Positions 26,254-34,386 of a stretch of DNA of 64,000 bases are shown piece after piece. Below the pieces are notes generated by a model, which was given only the letters and a program-made list of their open reading frames with translations, did no database searches and was not told where the DNA came from. Within the stretch, counting starts at the first letter, position 1. Each line of letters begins with the position of its first letter. The stretch comes from Porphyromonadaceae bacterium H1 (GTDB lineage: Bacteria > Bacteroidota > Bacteroidia > Bacteroidales > Paludibacteraceae). Made by a program: the position numbers and the translations under genes. The stretch spans positions 28,629 through 92,628 of the forward strand of contig BDEJ01000030.1 in the NCBI GenBank assembly GCA_001653155.1, written 5' to 3'.

Positions 26254-29046
26254 CTAATGAGCTTCGAGCCAATTAGCTCCATAACCGCAATCGGCTACCA
26301 GAGGAACGCGAAGCCGGAAAGCTCCTTCCATTTCCTCCACCACGGCCTTGCGAACGGCATCCAGCTCGCAAACCGGGACACTAAAATTCAACTCGTCGTG
26401 CACCTGCATAATCATTTTTGCCTCCAGATTTTCCCGCTCAAAACGCTCCTGAATACGAATCATGGCAAGTTTAATAATATCCGCAGCACTACCCTGTATA
26501 GGAGCGTTAATGGCGTTCCGCTCGGAGAAACCACGCACAACATTATTCTGCGAGTTAATATCCGGGAGGAAGCGTTTACGTCCAAGCAAAGTCTCAACAT
26601 ACCCGAGTTCCTTAGCACGACGGATACTTGCATCCATGTATTCTTTCACTTGAGGATAGCTCTCAAAATAGCCATCTATCAGCTCCTTAGCCTCCGAGCG
26701 TGGAATGTTCAGGCGCTCCGAAAGACCGAAAGCAGAAATACCATAAATGATTCCGAAGTTTGCCGTTTTCGCCTTACGACGCATATCGCTTGTCACCTCC
26801 TCGGGAGACAAGCGATAAATTTTTGCTGCAGTAGCACTGTGTATATCGTTGGCATCAAGGAAGGCTGCAATCATATTGGCATCCTGGCTGAGGTGGGCCA
26901 TAATACGCAATTCGATTTGCGAATAATCGGCGCTCATAAACAGAGAATCGGGATTGGGGATAAAAGCCTTGCGTATTTCCTTGCCTTGCGCATCGCGTAT
27001 GGGTATGTTCTGCAGGTTGGGATTGCTGGAGCTAAGCCTTCCGGTGGCAGTTACCGTCTGATTGTAAGAGCTGTGTATTCTACCCGTCTGAGGATTCACA
27101 AGTGCGGGTAGCGCATCGATGTAAGTACTGAGCAGTTTTTTGAGCCCTCTGTAGTCCAATATTTTCCCTACAACGGGATGTTTCGAGCGGAGCTTTTCCA
27201 AAATATCCTCGGAGGTCGAATATTGCCCGGTCTTGGTTTTCTTCGCTTTGGCATCTATCTTCAGTGTTTCAAACAGCACCTCTCCGACTTGTCGAGGCGA
27301 GGAAACATTAAAATCCCGACCGGCCTCAGCCTGTATCTCATCCTCAAGACGCCGAGCCTCCGCAGCAAGAATTTCGGAACTTTGCTCCAGAGCCTGTGTA
27401 TCAATCCGCACTCCACTGCGCTCCATCCTTTCCAAAACTCGAACAAGAGGCATCTCCACATCGTAAAAAAGCCTTTCAAGCGCATTGTCACGCAATTCCT
27501 TCTCCAGTATATTTTTTAAGCGGAAGGTGATATCGGCATCCTCGGCAGCATAGTTACATAACAAAGTCGCATCGACCGCACGAATGGCAATCCGGTTCTT
27601 ACCCTCGCCCAACAGGTCTTCGTAAGTTATAGTCCTGTACTTTAAATAAATATCGGCCAAATAATCCATACCGTGTCTCATTTCCGGTTGCAACAGGTAG
27701 TGGGCTATCATCGTGTCGAAAAGTCGGCCTTGCAGAGCAATACCATAAGAAGTCAGCACGGACAAGTCGAATTTAAGGTTGTGTCCGATCTTTTCGATTT
27801 CGGGGTTTCCGAAAAAATCACGAAATTCTGCAAGCACCTCCAAAGCCTCATCTCTGTTTTCGGGCAACAAAACAAAATAAGCTTCCCGCTCACAAAAGCA
27901 AAAAGAGAGCCCCACGAGCTCGTCGCGAAAGACATCAAGCCCCGTGGTTTCGGTATCAAAACAGACCGATTTCTGATCTTGCAATTTTCGAAGCAAAGCA
28001 GCGCGCTCCTCTCGAGTCCGCAGCAGCTGATAGCTGTGTTCGCTGTTCTCTATGGAGGCCGGCCCGGAAGAGGAGTCTTCATCAGGAAAGCTCGGCGAAG
28101 CCTGAGGCTCGGAAAGTTCGGGATTGTCAAACAAAGACATTTGCAGGCTTTGCACTCCGGCAGGAGGTAAAACTGTCGACGAGCTGCCGAAAACTTTGGC
28201 AGCCAGACTTCGAAACTCCAGTTCGTCAAAAAGCCGTCGAAGCTCGCTCTCGTTTACGGGCCTTAGCCGCAAAGCCTCCTCTTCAAACTTCAGAGGGACA
28301 TCTGTTTTGATCGTAGCCAAGAAGCGCGAAAAAATGATTTGCTCTTTGTTGTCTTCTATTTTATTCCGCAAGGCGCCTTTTATTTCCGCACTGCGCTCGA
28401 ACATCCGATCGATACTGCCAAATTCCTGCAGAAGCTTCACGGCCGTTTTCTCTCCCACCCCCGGACAGCCGGGAATATTATCCGAAGCATCTCCCATAAG
28501 AGCCAACAAATCAAGCATTTGTTCATGGCTATCCAAGCCGTATTTAGCCTTTACCGCCTCTGTCCCCATTACTTCAAAGCCTCCTTTATGCCGGGGTCGA
28601 TACATAAAAATACGATCGGAGACCAGCTGACCATAGTCTTTATCGGGAGTGAGCATATAAACTTCGAAACCTTGCTTTGCGGCCTGACAGGCCACCGTGC
28701 CGATAACGTCATCGGCCTCATAACCGGGCTCTTCAAGTAAAGCGATGTTGTAGGCCCGAATCAGGTCTTTTATAAGAGGCACCGACTTGCGTATGTCCTC
28801 CGGCGTTGCTTCGCGTTGGGCCTTATAAGCCTCGTAAGCTTCGTGACGGAAGGTCTTTCCACTCGGATCGAAAGCAACGGCTATATGTGTGGGTTCTTCA
28901 CGCTTAAGGACATCTTCCAAGGTATTGACAAAACCCAGAATCGCAGAGGTATTCATCCCTTTGGAGTTGACTCGCGGATTCCGTATAAAAGCATAATAAG
29001 CCCGATAGATAACCGCATAGGCATCAATCAGAAATAACTTCTTCAT
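26254..29046 (-). CDS. polA: DNA polymerase I
   Basis: A 930-residue polymerase with all three parts. The 5'-3' flap nuclease has IDAYAVIYRAYYAF and LMGDASDNIPGCPGVGEKTA. The 3'-5' exonuclease keeps its acidic motifs (CFDTETTGLD, IGHNLKFDLSVL, YAAEDADITF), so proofreading looks intact. The polymerase domain shows motif A (SADYSQIELR), motif B (RRKAKTANFGIIYG) and motif C (MQVHDELNF). It fills gaps after primer removal and repair. It stands alone on the minus strand with its own terminator. Confidence 0.97.
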   Translation of the reverse strand: MKKLFLIDAYAVIYRAYYAFIRNPRVNSKGMNTSAILGFVNTLEDVLKREEPTHIAVAFDPSGKTFRHEAYEAYKAQREATPEDIRKSVPLIKDLIRAYNIALLEEPGYEADDVIGTVACQAAKQGFEVYMLTPDKDYGQLVSDRIFMYRPRHKGGFEVMGTEAVKAKYGLDSHEQMLDLLALMGDASDNIPGCPGVGEKTAVKLLQEFGSIDRMFERSAEIKGALRNKIEDNKEQIIFSRFLATIKTDVPLKFEEEALRLRPVNESELRRLFDELEFRSLAAKVFGSSSTVLPPAGVQSLQMSLFDNPELSEPQASPSFPDEDSSSGPASIENSEHSYQLLRTREERAALLRKLQDQKSVCFDTETTGLDVFRDELVGLSFCFCEREAYFVLLPENRDEALEVLAEFRDFFGNPEIEKIGHNLKFDLSVLTSYGIALQGRLFDTMIAHYLLQPEMRHGMDYLADIYLKYRTITYEDLLGEGKNRIAIRAVDATLLCNYAAEDADITFRLKNILEKELRDNALERLFYDVEMPLVRVLERMERSGVRIDTQALEQSSEILAAEARRLEDEIQAEAGRDFNVSSPRQVGEVLFETLKIDAKAKKTKTGQYSTSEDILEKLRSKHPVVGKILDYRGLKKLLSTYIDALPALVNPQTGRIHSSYNQTVTATGRLSSSNPNLQNIPIRDAQGKEIRKAFIPNPDSLFMSADYSQIELRIMAHLSQDANMIAAFLDANDIHSATAAKIYRLSPEEVTSDMRRKAKTANFGIIYGISAFGLSERLNIPRSEAKELIDGYFESYPQVKEYMDASIRRAKELGYVETLLGRKRFLPDINSQNNVVRGFSERNAINAPIQGSAADIIKLAMIRIQERFERENLEAKMIMQVHDELNFSVPVCELDAVRKAVVEEMEGAFRLRVPLVADCGYGANWLEAH

Positions 29047-29199
29047 CTCTATTTGTTTGTTTGACTATCATTCGTTTAAGCCGGACAGATCCCAAATCCA
29101 TCCCGGAAAAGAAGAAATGTCTTTCTTTTTCAGACTGTAAAAGTAACTAAAATTTATCCGGAAACACCACAAGCTCTCGAAACAAAAATAAAAAATGCT

Positions 29200-29207
29200 T
29201 ACTTTTG
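29200..29207 (+). promoter_or_regulatory. Promoter -7 element of the polyprenyl synthetase gene
   Basis: TACTTTTG fits TAnnTTTG and lies 29 bp before the ATG at 29236. Confidence 0.55.
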
Positions 29208-29235
29208 CAATTCCATTTTACGCGAAGTCTTATTC

Positions 29236-30210
29236 ATGAGTTTTACGGAGACCATAAAAGAAGTAATTACATCGGAAATGCAAGCTTTCGAGGAGGCTTT
29301 TGCAGCGGCTTTCCGTACGGACAATAGCTTGCTGGCGGGGGTTAACGAATACGTACTGCGCAAAAAAGGAAAACAGCTCCGGCCGGCTTTGGTTTTGCTC
29401 ACGGCAAAGCTATTAGGAGAGGTCAACACAAGCAGCATACAAGCCGCACTTTCCGTCGAGTTGCTACACACCGCCAGCTTGATTCACGATGATGTGGTGG
29501 ACGAAACCATGGAGCGTAGAGGAAAGGCTTCGGTGAATGCCCGATGGAGTAACAAAATAGCTGTATTGGCAGGCGACTACCTGCTATCAAAGTCGCTCTT
29601 ACATGCCACAGAGACCCAGAACATCGATATTCTGAGCGTTATTTCGAGAATTGGAGTACAACTGTCCGAAGGCGAGTTGCAACAACTCTCGAATATGCAA
29701 AAAGGAGCGGTATCCGAAGAGGAATATTTCACAATTATCCGGAAAAAGACAGCCATGCTTTTCGCTTCCTGTACGAAAATCGGGGCTATATCGGCAGGAG
29801 CCGATAAGGAAACACGCCTGCATCTGGAACGTTACGGAGAATTTTTGGGAATCTGTTTCCAAATAAAAGACGATATTTTCGACTACTCGGAGAACGACAA
29901 AATCGGGAAACCGACAAGAAACGATATCCGTGAGGGTAAAATCACCCTACCGCTTATCCACGCCCTGGGGAAAAGCACGGAAGCCTTAGTCAACGACATC
30001 CGGGAATGGATTCGATCGCGAGAGCTATCCCCTGAACACATCAAAGAAATCGTTGCTTTCGTCCATCGAAACGGAGGAATAGCATACGCCGAAGAACATA
30101 TGCAAATTTATAAAGAGAAGGCCATTGGCGAGTTACAGACGCTTCCCGACTGCCAAGCAAAAGAGGCCCTCATCGCTTGTGCGGAATTTGCGGCAAAAAG
30201 AAGCGTATAG
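29236..30210 (+). CDS. Trans-polyprenyl diphosphate synthase
   Basis: A 324-residue all-helical prenyltransferase. The first aspartate-rich motif is IHDDVVDETMERRG, and the second is QIKDDIFDYSENDKIGKPTR. KKGKQLRPALVLL carries the diphosphate-binding Lys/Arg. It extends farnesyl diphosphate with isopentenyl diphosphate to the long chain used as the menaquinone side chain. Chain length cannot be set reliably from sequence; solanesyl or octaprenyl products are both plausible. It is monocistronic and convergent with the ECF sigma gene. Confidence 0.9.
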   Translation: MSFTETIKEVITSEMQAFEEAFAAAFRTDNSLLAGVNEYVLRKKGKQLRPALVLLTAKLLGEVNTSSIQAALSVELLHTASLIHDDVVDETMERRGKASVNARWSNKIAVLAGDYLLSKSLLHATETQNIDILSVISRIGVQLSEGELQQLSNMQKGAVSEEEYFTIIRKKTAMLFASCTKIGAISAGADKETRLHLERYGEFLGICFQIKDDIFDYSENDKIGKPTRNDIREGKITLPLIHALGKSTEALVNDIREWIRSRELSPEHIKEIVAFVHRNGGIAYAEEHMQIYKEKAIGELQTLPDCQAKEALIACAEFAAKRSV

Positions 30211-30221
30211 AAAACAAAAAA

Positions 30222-30263
30222 GACTGTTCCGCGAGCACAATCCGACGCGAAACAGCCTTGTGT
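30222..30263. terminator. Imperfect hairpin between convergent genes
   Basis: GACTGTTCCGCG pairs with CGCGAAACAGCC with two wobble or mismatch positions. It sits in the short space between the prenyl synthase and sigma-factor stops and could end both transcripts. Confidence 0.45.
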
Positions 30264-30283
30264 AAATTTCAGAGCACGGAAGT

Positions 30284-30790
30284 TCAACGATAGTCTTTCA
30301 GCTGGCTTTGCAAGCGCTTACGAGCCAAAAAGATACGACTTTTAACTGTTCCTATGGGCAGGTTCATGCTTTCGGCTATTTCTTCGTATTTATAACCCTG
30401 AACGTGCATCGTGAACGGAATCCGGTATTCATCGGGGAAGGAGCTAATCGTATTGCTTATCTCACCTACTGCGTACGCCCCATCCGGACTTTCAAAACCG
30501 GAGTTCTGCGACACATTCAAATGGTAAAGGTCACTGGTCTTGTCGATAATAGTCTGGTTACGAACAATCCGGCGGTAGTTATTGATGAAGATATTCTTCA
30601 TCACCGTAAGGACCCAGCCCTTAAAATTGATATTGTCCGTGAACTTATCCCGATTATCGAGAACCTTTAATGTAGTATCCTGCAGCAAGTCTTCCGCATC
30701 TTCATGGTTCAAAGTCAGCGAGAAAGCGAAATTACGCATATTCCCCTGCAGAGCCATCAATTCATTTTCAAACTGAACGTTCTTTTTCAT
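30284..30790 (-). CDS. ECF-type RNA polymerase sigma factor
   Basis: A 168-residue sigma factor with region 2 (HEDAEDLLQDTTLKVL, KGWVLTVMKNIFINNYRR) and region 4 (YKYEEIAESMNLPIGTVKSR, ending in IFLARKRLQSQL). No anti-sigma gene lies on either side, so it may belong to the general, constitutively present Bacteroidales ECF type and not a FecI/FecR pair. A long leader (about 170 nt) separates its promoter element at 30978-30971 from the ATG. Confidence 0.88.
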   Translation of the reverse strand: MKKNVQFENELMALQGNMRNFAFSLTLNHEDAEDLLQDTTLKVLDNRDKFTDNINFKGWVLTVMKNIFINNYRRIVRNQTIIDKTSDLYHLNVSQNSGFESPDGAYAVGEISNTISSFPDEYRIPFTMHVQGYKYEEIAESMNLPIGTVKSRIFLARKRLQSQLKDYR

Positions 30791-30970
30791 AAACTAATAC
30801 CTTTTTGATAAACCAAGTAGTTCCTGTGAGCGAATTGTGGAACATCTCTCGAAAACGTTTTTTGAAAATACTTTCCGAATAAGCTATTTAAGCAAACGAC
30901 TGTCAGCTGTCTATACTGAATATGGAACGTAAAAGATTACTTCCGAAAATATTTTTATCGTTTTATGTTG

Positions 30971-30978
30971 CAAAAGTA
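30971..30978 (-). promoter_or_regulatory. Promoter -7 element of the ECF sigma gene
   Basis: Minus-strand TACTTTTG (30978 to 30971). The leader to the start codon at 30790 would be about 175 nt, long enough for post-transcriptional control. Confidence 0.4.
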
Positions 30979-31000
30979 AGCTATATTTTTGAATTATTCG

Positions 31001-31008
31001 TATATTTG
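31001..31008 (+). promoter_or_regulatory. Promoter -7 element of the nfeD-like gene
   Basis: TATATTTG, exact match, 20 bp before the ATG at 31029; divergent from the sigma-factor promoter. Confidence 0.55.
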
Positions 31009-31028
31009 AAGTCCTAATTTTAACAAAA

Positions 31029-32423
31029 ATGAGCAAAAGACAAGTAATATTGATATTGATTTTTTCTATATGCACTCTGACGGCATTCGGAGCCGCCTCG
31101 CAGAAAAATATCTTTACCATCGATCTGAAAAAAGAAATTGGCGGCACCACATGGATATACGTACAAAAAGGATTTGCCCAAGCTGAGGAAAAAGCGGCGG
31201 ATCTCATTTTGATACACATGAACACCTATGGAGGAGAAGTTTTGTTCGCCGACTCGATACGTACCAAGGTACTAAACAGTCACATACCTGTTTATGCATT
31301 TATCGACAACAACGCGGCTTCCGCAGGTGCTCTGATTGCCATAGCTTGCGATAAGATTTTCATGAGAAACGGTGCGATGATTGGAGCCGCCACGGTTGTA
31401 AACTCAAGCGGCGAAGCCATGCCGGACAAGTACCAATCTTACATGCGGGCTACTATGCGGGCTACTGCCGAGGCTCATGGCCGGGACACCCTTATAACGG
31501 GTCAAGACACAAGCTACGTATGGAAACGGAACCCACAAATAGCCGAAGCCATGGTAGACGAGCGTATTGTGATCGAAGGAGTCAGCGAGGCCGGCAAAAC
31601 ACTGACATTTACAAGCGAAGAAGCTCTTCGAAACGGCTATTGCGAGGGCATTGCAAACAACCTGAAAGAAGTAATTGAAAAGCATCTTGAGTACAGCAAC
31701 TATACAATCACATCCTTCCAGCCCAGTATATGGGACGAGATAAAAGGCTTCTTTATGAGCTCCATTGTCCAAGGCATATTGATCATGCTCATCATAGGCG
31801 GCATTTATTTCGAGCTGCAGACACCGGGTATCGGCTTTGCACTGGGAGTGGCCATCACTGCCGCCGTACTGTATTTCCTACCTTTGTACATCGACGGATT
31901 AGCGGCACATTGGGAGATACTCATCTTTATCGTCGGATTGGCCTTGCTTGCCGTCGAACTATTTGCTTTACCGGGCTTCGGATTTTTCGGCTTCTTGGGT
32001 GTGGTTCTGATTCTTTCCGGGCTGACACTAAGCTTGATAGACAATGTTGTATTCGACTTTGAAGCCGTAAAAATTTCACTCGTACGCAAAGCCATCATCA
32101 CGGTTCTTGGAGGTTTGGGAGGAGGTTTCGCTCTCACAATTTACCTCAGCTCCAGGATAGGCGGCCGAGGCTGGTTCAAGCAAATGGCTTTAAACACTTC
32201 CCTGCTCAAAGAGGAGGGTTACGTAGGCGTAGCCACAGAAGTCAAACGTTTCGTAGGACAAACAGGAGTAGCATCTACCGACTTGCGCCCTTCAGGAAAA
32301 ATAAAAGTCGACTCAAACACTCTTGATGCGATTTCGGAGGAAGGCTTTATCGAAAAAGGGGAATCGGTAATCGTAAGCAAGCAAGAGGGCGCACAGGTGT
32401 ACGTAGTGCGAACAGGAGATTAG
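31029..32423 (+). CDS. NfeD-family membrane serine protease (ClpP-class)
   Basis: A 464-residue membrane protein with an N-terminal signal segment (VILILIFSICTLTAFGA). The SDH/ClpP-like protease domain follows (about 30-215) with HMNTYGGEV and the nucleophile serine in NNAASAGALIAIACDKI. The middle has four to five membrane helices (about 245-380). The C-terminal OB-fold NfeD domain (GYVGVATEVK, LRPSGKIKVD) ends the protein. NfeD proteases act with stomatin-like partners in membrane quality control. No stomatin gene is adjacent here. Confidence 0.88.
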   Translation: MSKRQVILILIFSICTLTAFGAASQKNIFTIDLKKEIGGTTWIYVQKGFAQAEEKAADLILIHMNTYGGEVLFADSIRTKVLNSHIPVYAFIDNNAASAGALIAIACDKIFMRNGAMIGAATVVNSSGEAMPDKYQSYMRATMRATAEAHGRDTLITGQDTSYVWKRNPQIAEAMVDERIVIEGVSEAGKTLTFTSEEALRNGYCEGIANNLKEVIEKHLEYSNYTITSFQPSIWDEIKGFFMSSIVQGILIMLIIGGIYFELQTPGIGFALGVAITAAVLYFLPLYIDGLAAHWEILIFIVGLALLAVELFALPGFGFFGFLGVVLILSGLTLSLIDNVVFDFEAVKISLVRKAIITVLGGLGGGFALTIYLSSRIGGRGWFKQMALNTSLLKEEGYVGVATEVKRFVGQTGVASTDLRPSGKIKVDSNTLDAISEEGFIEKGESVIVSKQEGAQVYVVRTGD

Positions 32424-32478
32424 CCTCGAAGCGGTCGAGCAAGAAATTTCTTCACAAAGCCTCTTCACCGGCTTAGCA

Positions 32479-33183
32479 TCAAGCGGGTTCGGTAAGAGCA
32501 TTCTCAAAAAAACGCCACAAGGCATCGTCTTGCGGAACGGGCGCTGTGATGTGCACTGCCTTTTTGGAAACGGGATGAATAAAATCCAAGGAGCGGGCGT
32601 GCAGACTGATGCCTCCGTGGGCATTGGAGCGAGGGAAGCCGTATTTCAAATCGCCTTTTATCGGACAGCCGATATGTGCCAACTGGCTTCGAATCTGATG
32701 ATGTCTCCCAGTTTCCAGGCTCACTTCCAGCAAGTTGTAAGCATCCGAGTGAACAAGCAGGCGATAAGTCAAAACAGCCGGTTTGGCTCCGGAGCGCGGC
32801 GCGTCGTAAGCTTTTGATTTGTTTTGTATTTCGTTACGTATGAGATAGTGCTCCAAACGACCTTCCGGGGCTTGAGGTTTCTCCTTCACGACGGCCCAGT
32901 AAGTTTTAGTCACTTCTCGATTGCGAAACATATCGTTGAGACGCGTCAAAGCTTTACTCGTACGGGCAAAAAGCAGCACTCCACTCACTGGGCGGTCGAG
33001 GCGGTGCACCACCCCCAGAAAAACCTCACCGGGTTTGTTGTATTTCTGCTTCAGATAAGCCTTCACCAGCTCGGAAAGAGGGGTGTCTCCGGTCTTATCC
33101 CCCTGGACAATATCCGAACTGCCCTTATTTACGGCAATGATGTGGTTGTCTTCGTAAAGGATCTGTAGTGAGGATGGCTTCAT
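32479..33183 (-). CDS. RluA-family pseudouridine synthase
   Basis: A 234-residue enzyme without an S4 domain. The catalytic motif VVHRLDRPVSGVLLFART carries the nucleophilic aspartate (D63), and ETGRHHQIRSQLAHIGCPI is the second signature. The upstream frame is open for a further 48 codons, but these look non-coding; the ATG at 33183 (MKPSSLQILYEDNHIIAVNK) is the family start. It isomerises a uridine in rRNA or tRNA; the exact position is unknown. It lies 62 bp downstream of rlmB on the same strand, so the pair may form an RNA-modification operon. Confidence 0.88.
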   Translation of the reverse strand: MKPSSLQILYEDNHIIAVNKGSSDIVQGDKTGDTPLSELVKAYLKQKYNKPGEVFLGVVHRLDRPVSGVLLFARTSKALTRLNDMFRNREVTKTYWAVVKEKPQAPEGRLEHYLIRNEIQNKSKAYDAPRSGAKPAVLTYRLLVHSDAYNLLEVSLETGRHHQIRSQLAHIGCPIKGDLKYGFPRSNAHGGISLHARSLDFIHPVSKKAVHITAPVPQDDALWRFFENALTEPA

Positions 33184-33245
33184 AGACAGCAATATAAACG
33201 CATTGATGAGGAGTATCGAAAAAGAAAGAGCCGATTCAATTGAAG

Positions 33246-34007
33246 TTAAGATTTTCGTTGCCGGAGAATTTCGTACATCATCACCCCTGCGGCAACCGAC
33301 ACATTCAGCGAAGCAATATTCCCCCAAAGAGGAATCCGTACTAAATTATCGCAAAGGCGCAAGTGTTCGGGAGCGATACCATCTTCCTCCGAACCAAGGA
33401 TCAAAGCAACGGGATCGCGGTAAGAGATTACACAGTAATCCTCAGCGGCCTTCTCGGTAGCAGCCACCAGCTTAAGTCCCGACTCGGATAAAAACTTCAG
33501 CGCATCTCTCATATTCAACTCCCGGCATACGGGGATGGAAAGAAGTGCGCCGGCAGAAGTTTTAACGGCATCGGCATTGATGGCGGCAACACCTTTGGCC
33601 GGCACCACGATAGCATCAACACCGGCACATTCGCAGGTACGGGCAATAGCTCCGAAATTCCGCACATCGGTAATTCCGTCCAACACGACGATAAAAGGGT
33701 TTCGCCCTTCTTCATAGATGGCAGGGATGATATTCTCCAAACGCTGGAATACGACCGGAGAAATAAAAGCAATTACCCCTTGGTGGTTTTTTCGTGTAAT
33801 ACGGTTGAGCCTTTCGAGAGGCACCTTCTGAACCGGTATCGAAGTTGTAGCAAGAAGCGTGAGGAGTTCGCGTGACAAGTCGCCCGTCATATCACGACGA
33901 AGCAGCACTTTCTCAATTTCCTTTCCGGCCTGCAAGGCCTCCATCACGGCACGGACACCGAAAATAAGATCCTTCTCGGGACGTTGTTTTTTAGTATAAA
34001 AAGCCAT
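33246..34007 (-). CDS. rlmB: 23S rRNA 2'-O-methyltransferase (SpoU/TrmH family, RlmB type)
   Basis: A 253-residue SPOUT methyltransferase. An N-terminal substrate-binding domain begins LIFGVRAVMEAL, followed by motif 1 (DGITDVRNFGAIARTCECAG), motif 2 (ALILGSEEDGI) and motif 3 (IPLWGNIASLNVSVAAGVMM), which make the SAM knot. It probably methylates G2251 of 23S rRNA, as RlmB does. A minus-strand TATTTTTG (34072-34065) is a plausible promoter. Confidence 0.88.
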   Translation of the reverse strand: MAFYTKKQRPEKDLIFGVRAVMEALQAGKEIEKVLLRRDMTGDLSRELLTLLATTSIPVQKVPLERLNRITRKNHQGVIAFISPVVFQRLENIIPAIYEEGRNPFIVVLDGITDVRNFGAIARTCECAGVDAIVVPAKGVAAINADAVKTSAGALLSIPVCRELNMRDALKFLSESGLKLVAATEKAAEDYCVISYRDPVALILGSEEDGIAPEHLRLCDNLVRIPLWGNIASLNVSVAAGVMMYEILRQRKS

Positions 34008-34064
34008 TTCTTTCTTGAAGACTTAAAATTCGGTTCATTCCGAAAACAGGTCTTTTCATGCCCG

Positions 34065-34072
34065 CAAAAATA
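34065..34072 (-). promoter_or_regulatory. Promoter -7 element of rlmB
   Basis: Minus-strand TATTTTTG fits TAnnTTTG; leader about 50 nt. Confidence 0.45.
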
Positions 34073-34189
34073 TAAAAAATAGCCTTATCCCGGAAGTTTC
34101 TCTTCTCTCCGAGCCGAACTTCAAGGATTTTTCGAAGGAAATAAGGCAAGTAGCTCAAGGGTATGATGACAGATAAACAGAAAAAGCAC

Positions 34190-34236
34190 TCCCTATTTAT
34201 AGGGATTAGAGGCTCGAAAATCCCCCTTTTTAGGGA
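34190..34236. promoter_or_regulatory. Tandem TCCC-N8-GGGA palindromes upstream of the outer-membrane locus
   Basis: TCCCTATTTATAGGGA (34190-34205) is a perfect palindrome with 7-bp arms. TCCCCCTTTTTAGGGA (34221-34236) matches it at 13 of 16 positions. Their starts are 31 bp apart, close to three helix turns. The -7 element of the long receptor locus begins 24 bp further on, and no TTG lies at the -33 position, so this looks like the binding site of a regulator. The rest of 34008-34386 shows no gene. Confidence 0.55.
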
Positions 34237-34260
34237 TTCCGGAGTAGCGCAAAAGAAGAT

Positions 34261-34268
34261 TATCTTTG
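34261..34268 (+). promoter_or_regulatory. Promoter -7 element of the receptor/DUF4876/DUF6850 locus
   Basis: TATCTTTG, exact match. The leader is about 110 nt to the ATG at 34387. The short gaps in most of the downstream locus suggest a very long transcript from here. Confidence 0.6.
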
Positions 34269-34386
34269 CAATCCAAATTGCAGAGCCATAATTTTCCTTA
34301 TTGAAAATTATGCCGGGCGGCCCTGAAACCGACAGAGTAAAGATAGCGCCCCTGCTCTGCTTAGTTATTTTTTGACAAAGCGCAAC

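Noticed and set aside
26191..27111. A 306-codon plus-strand frame opposite polA
   Set aside because: Runs through the polA terminator and the polymerase motifs; no ribosome site or domain.
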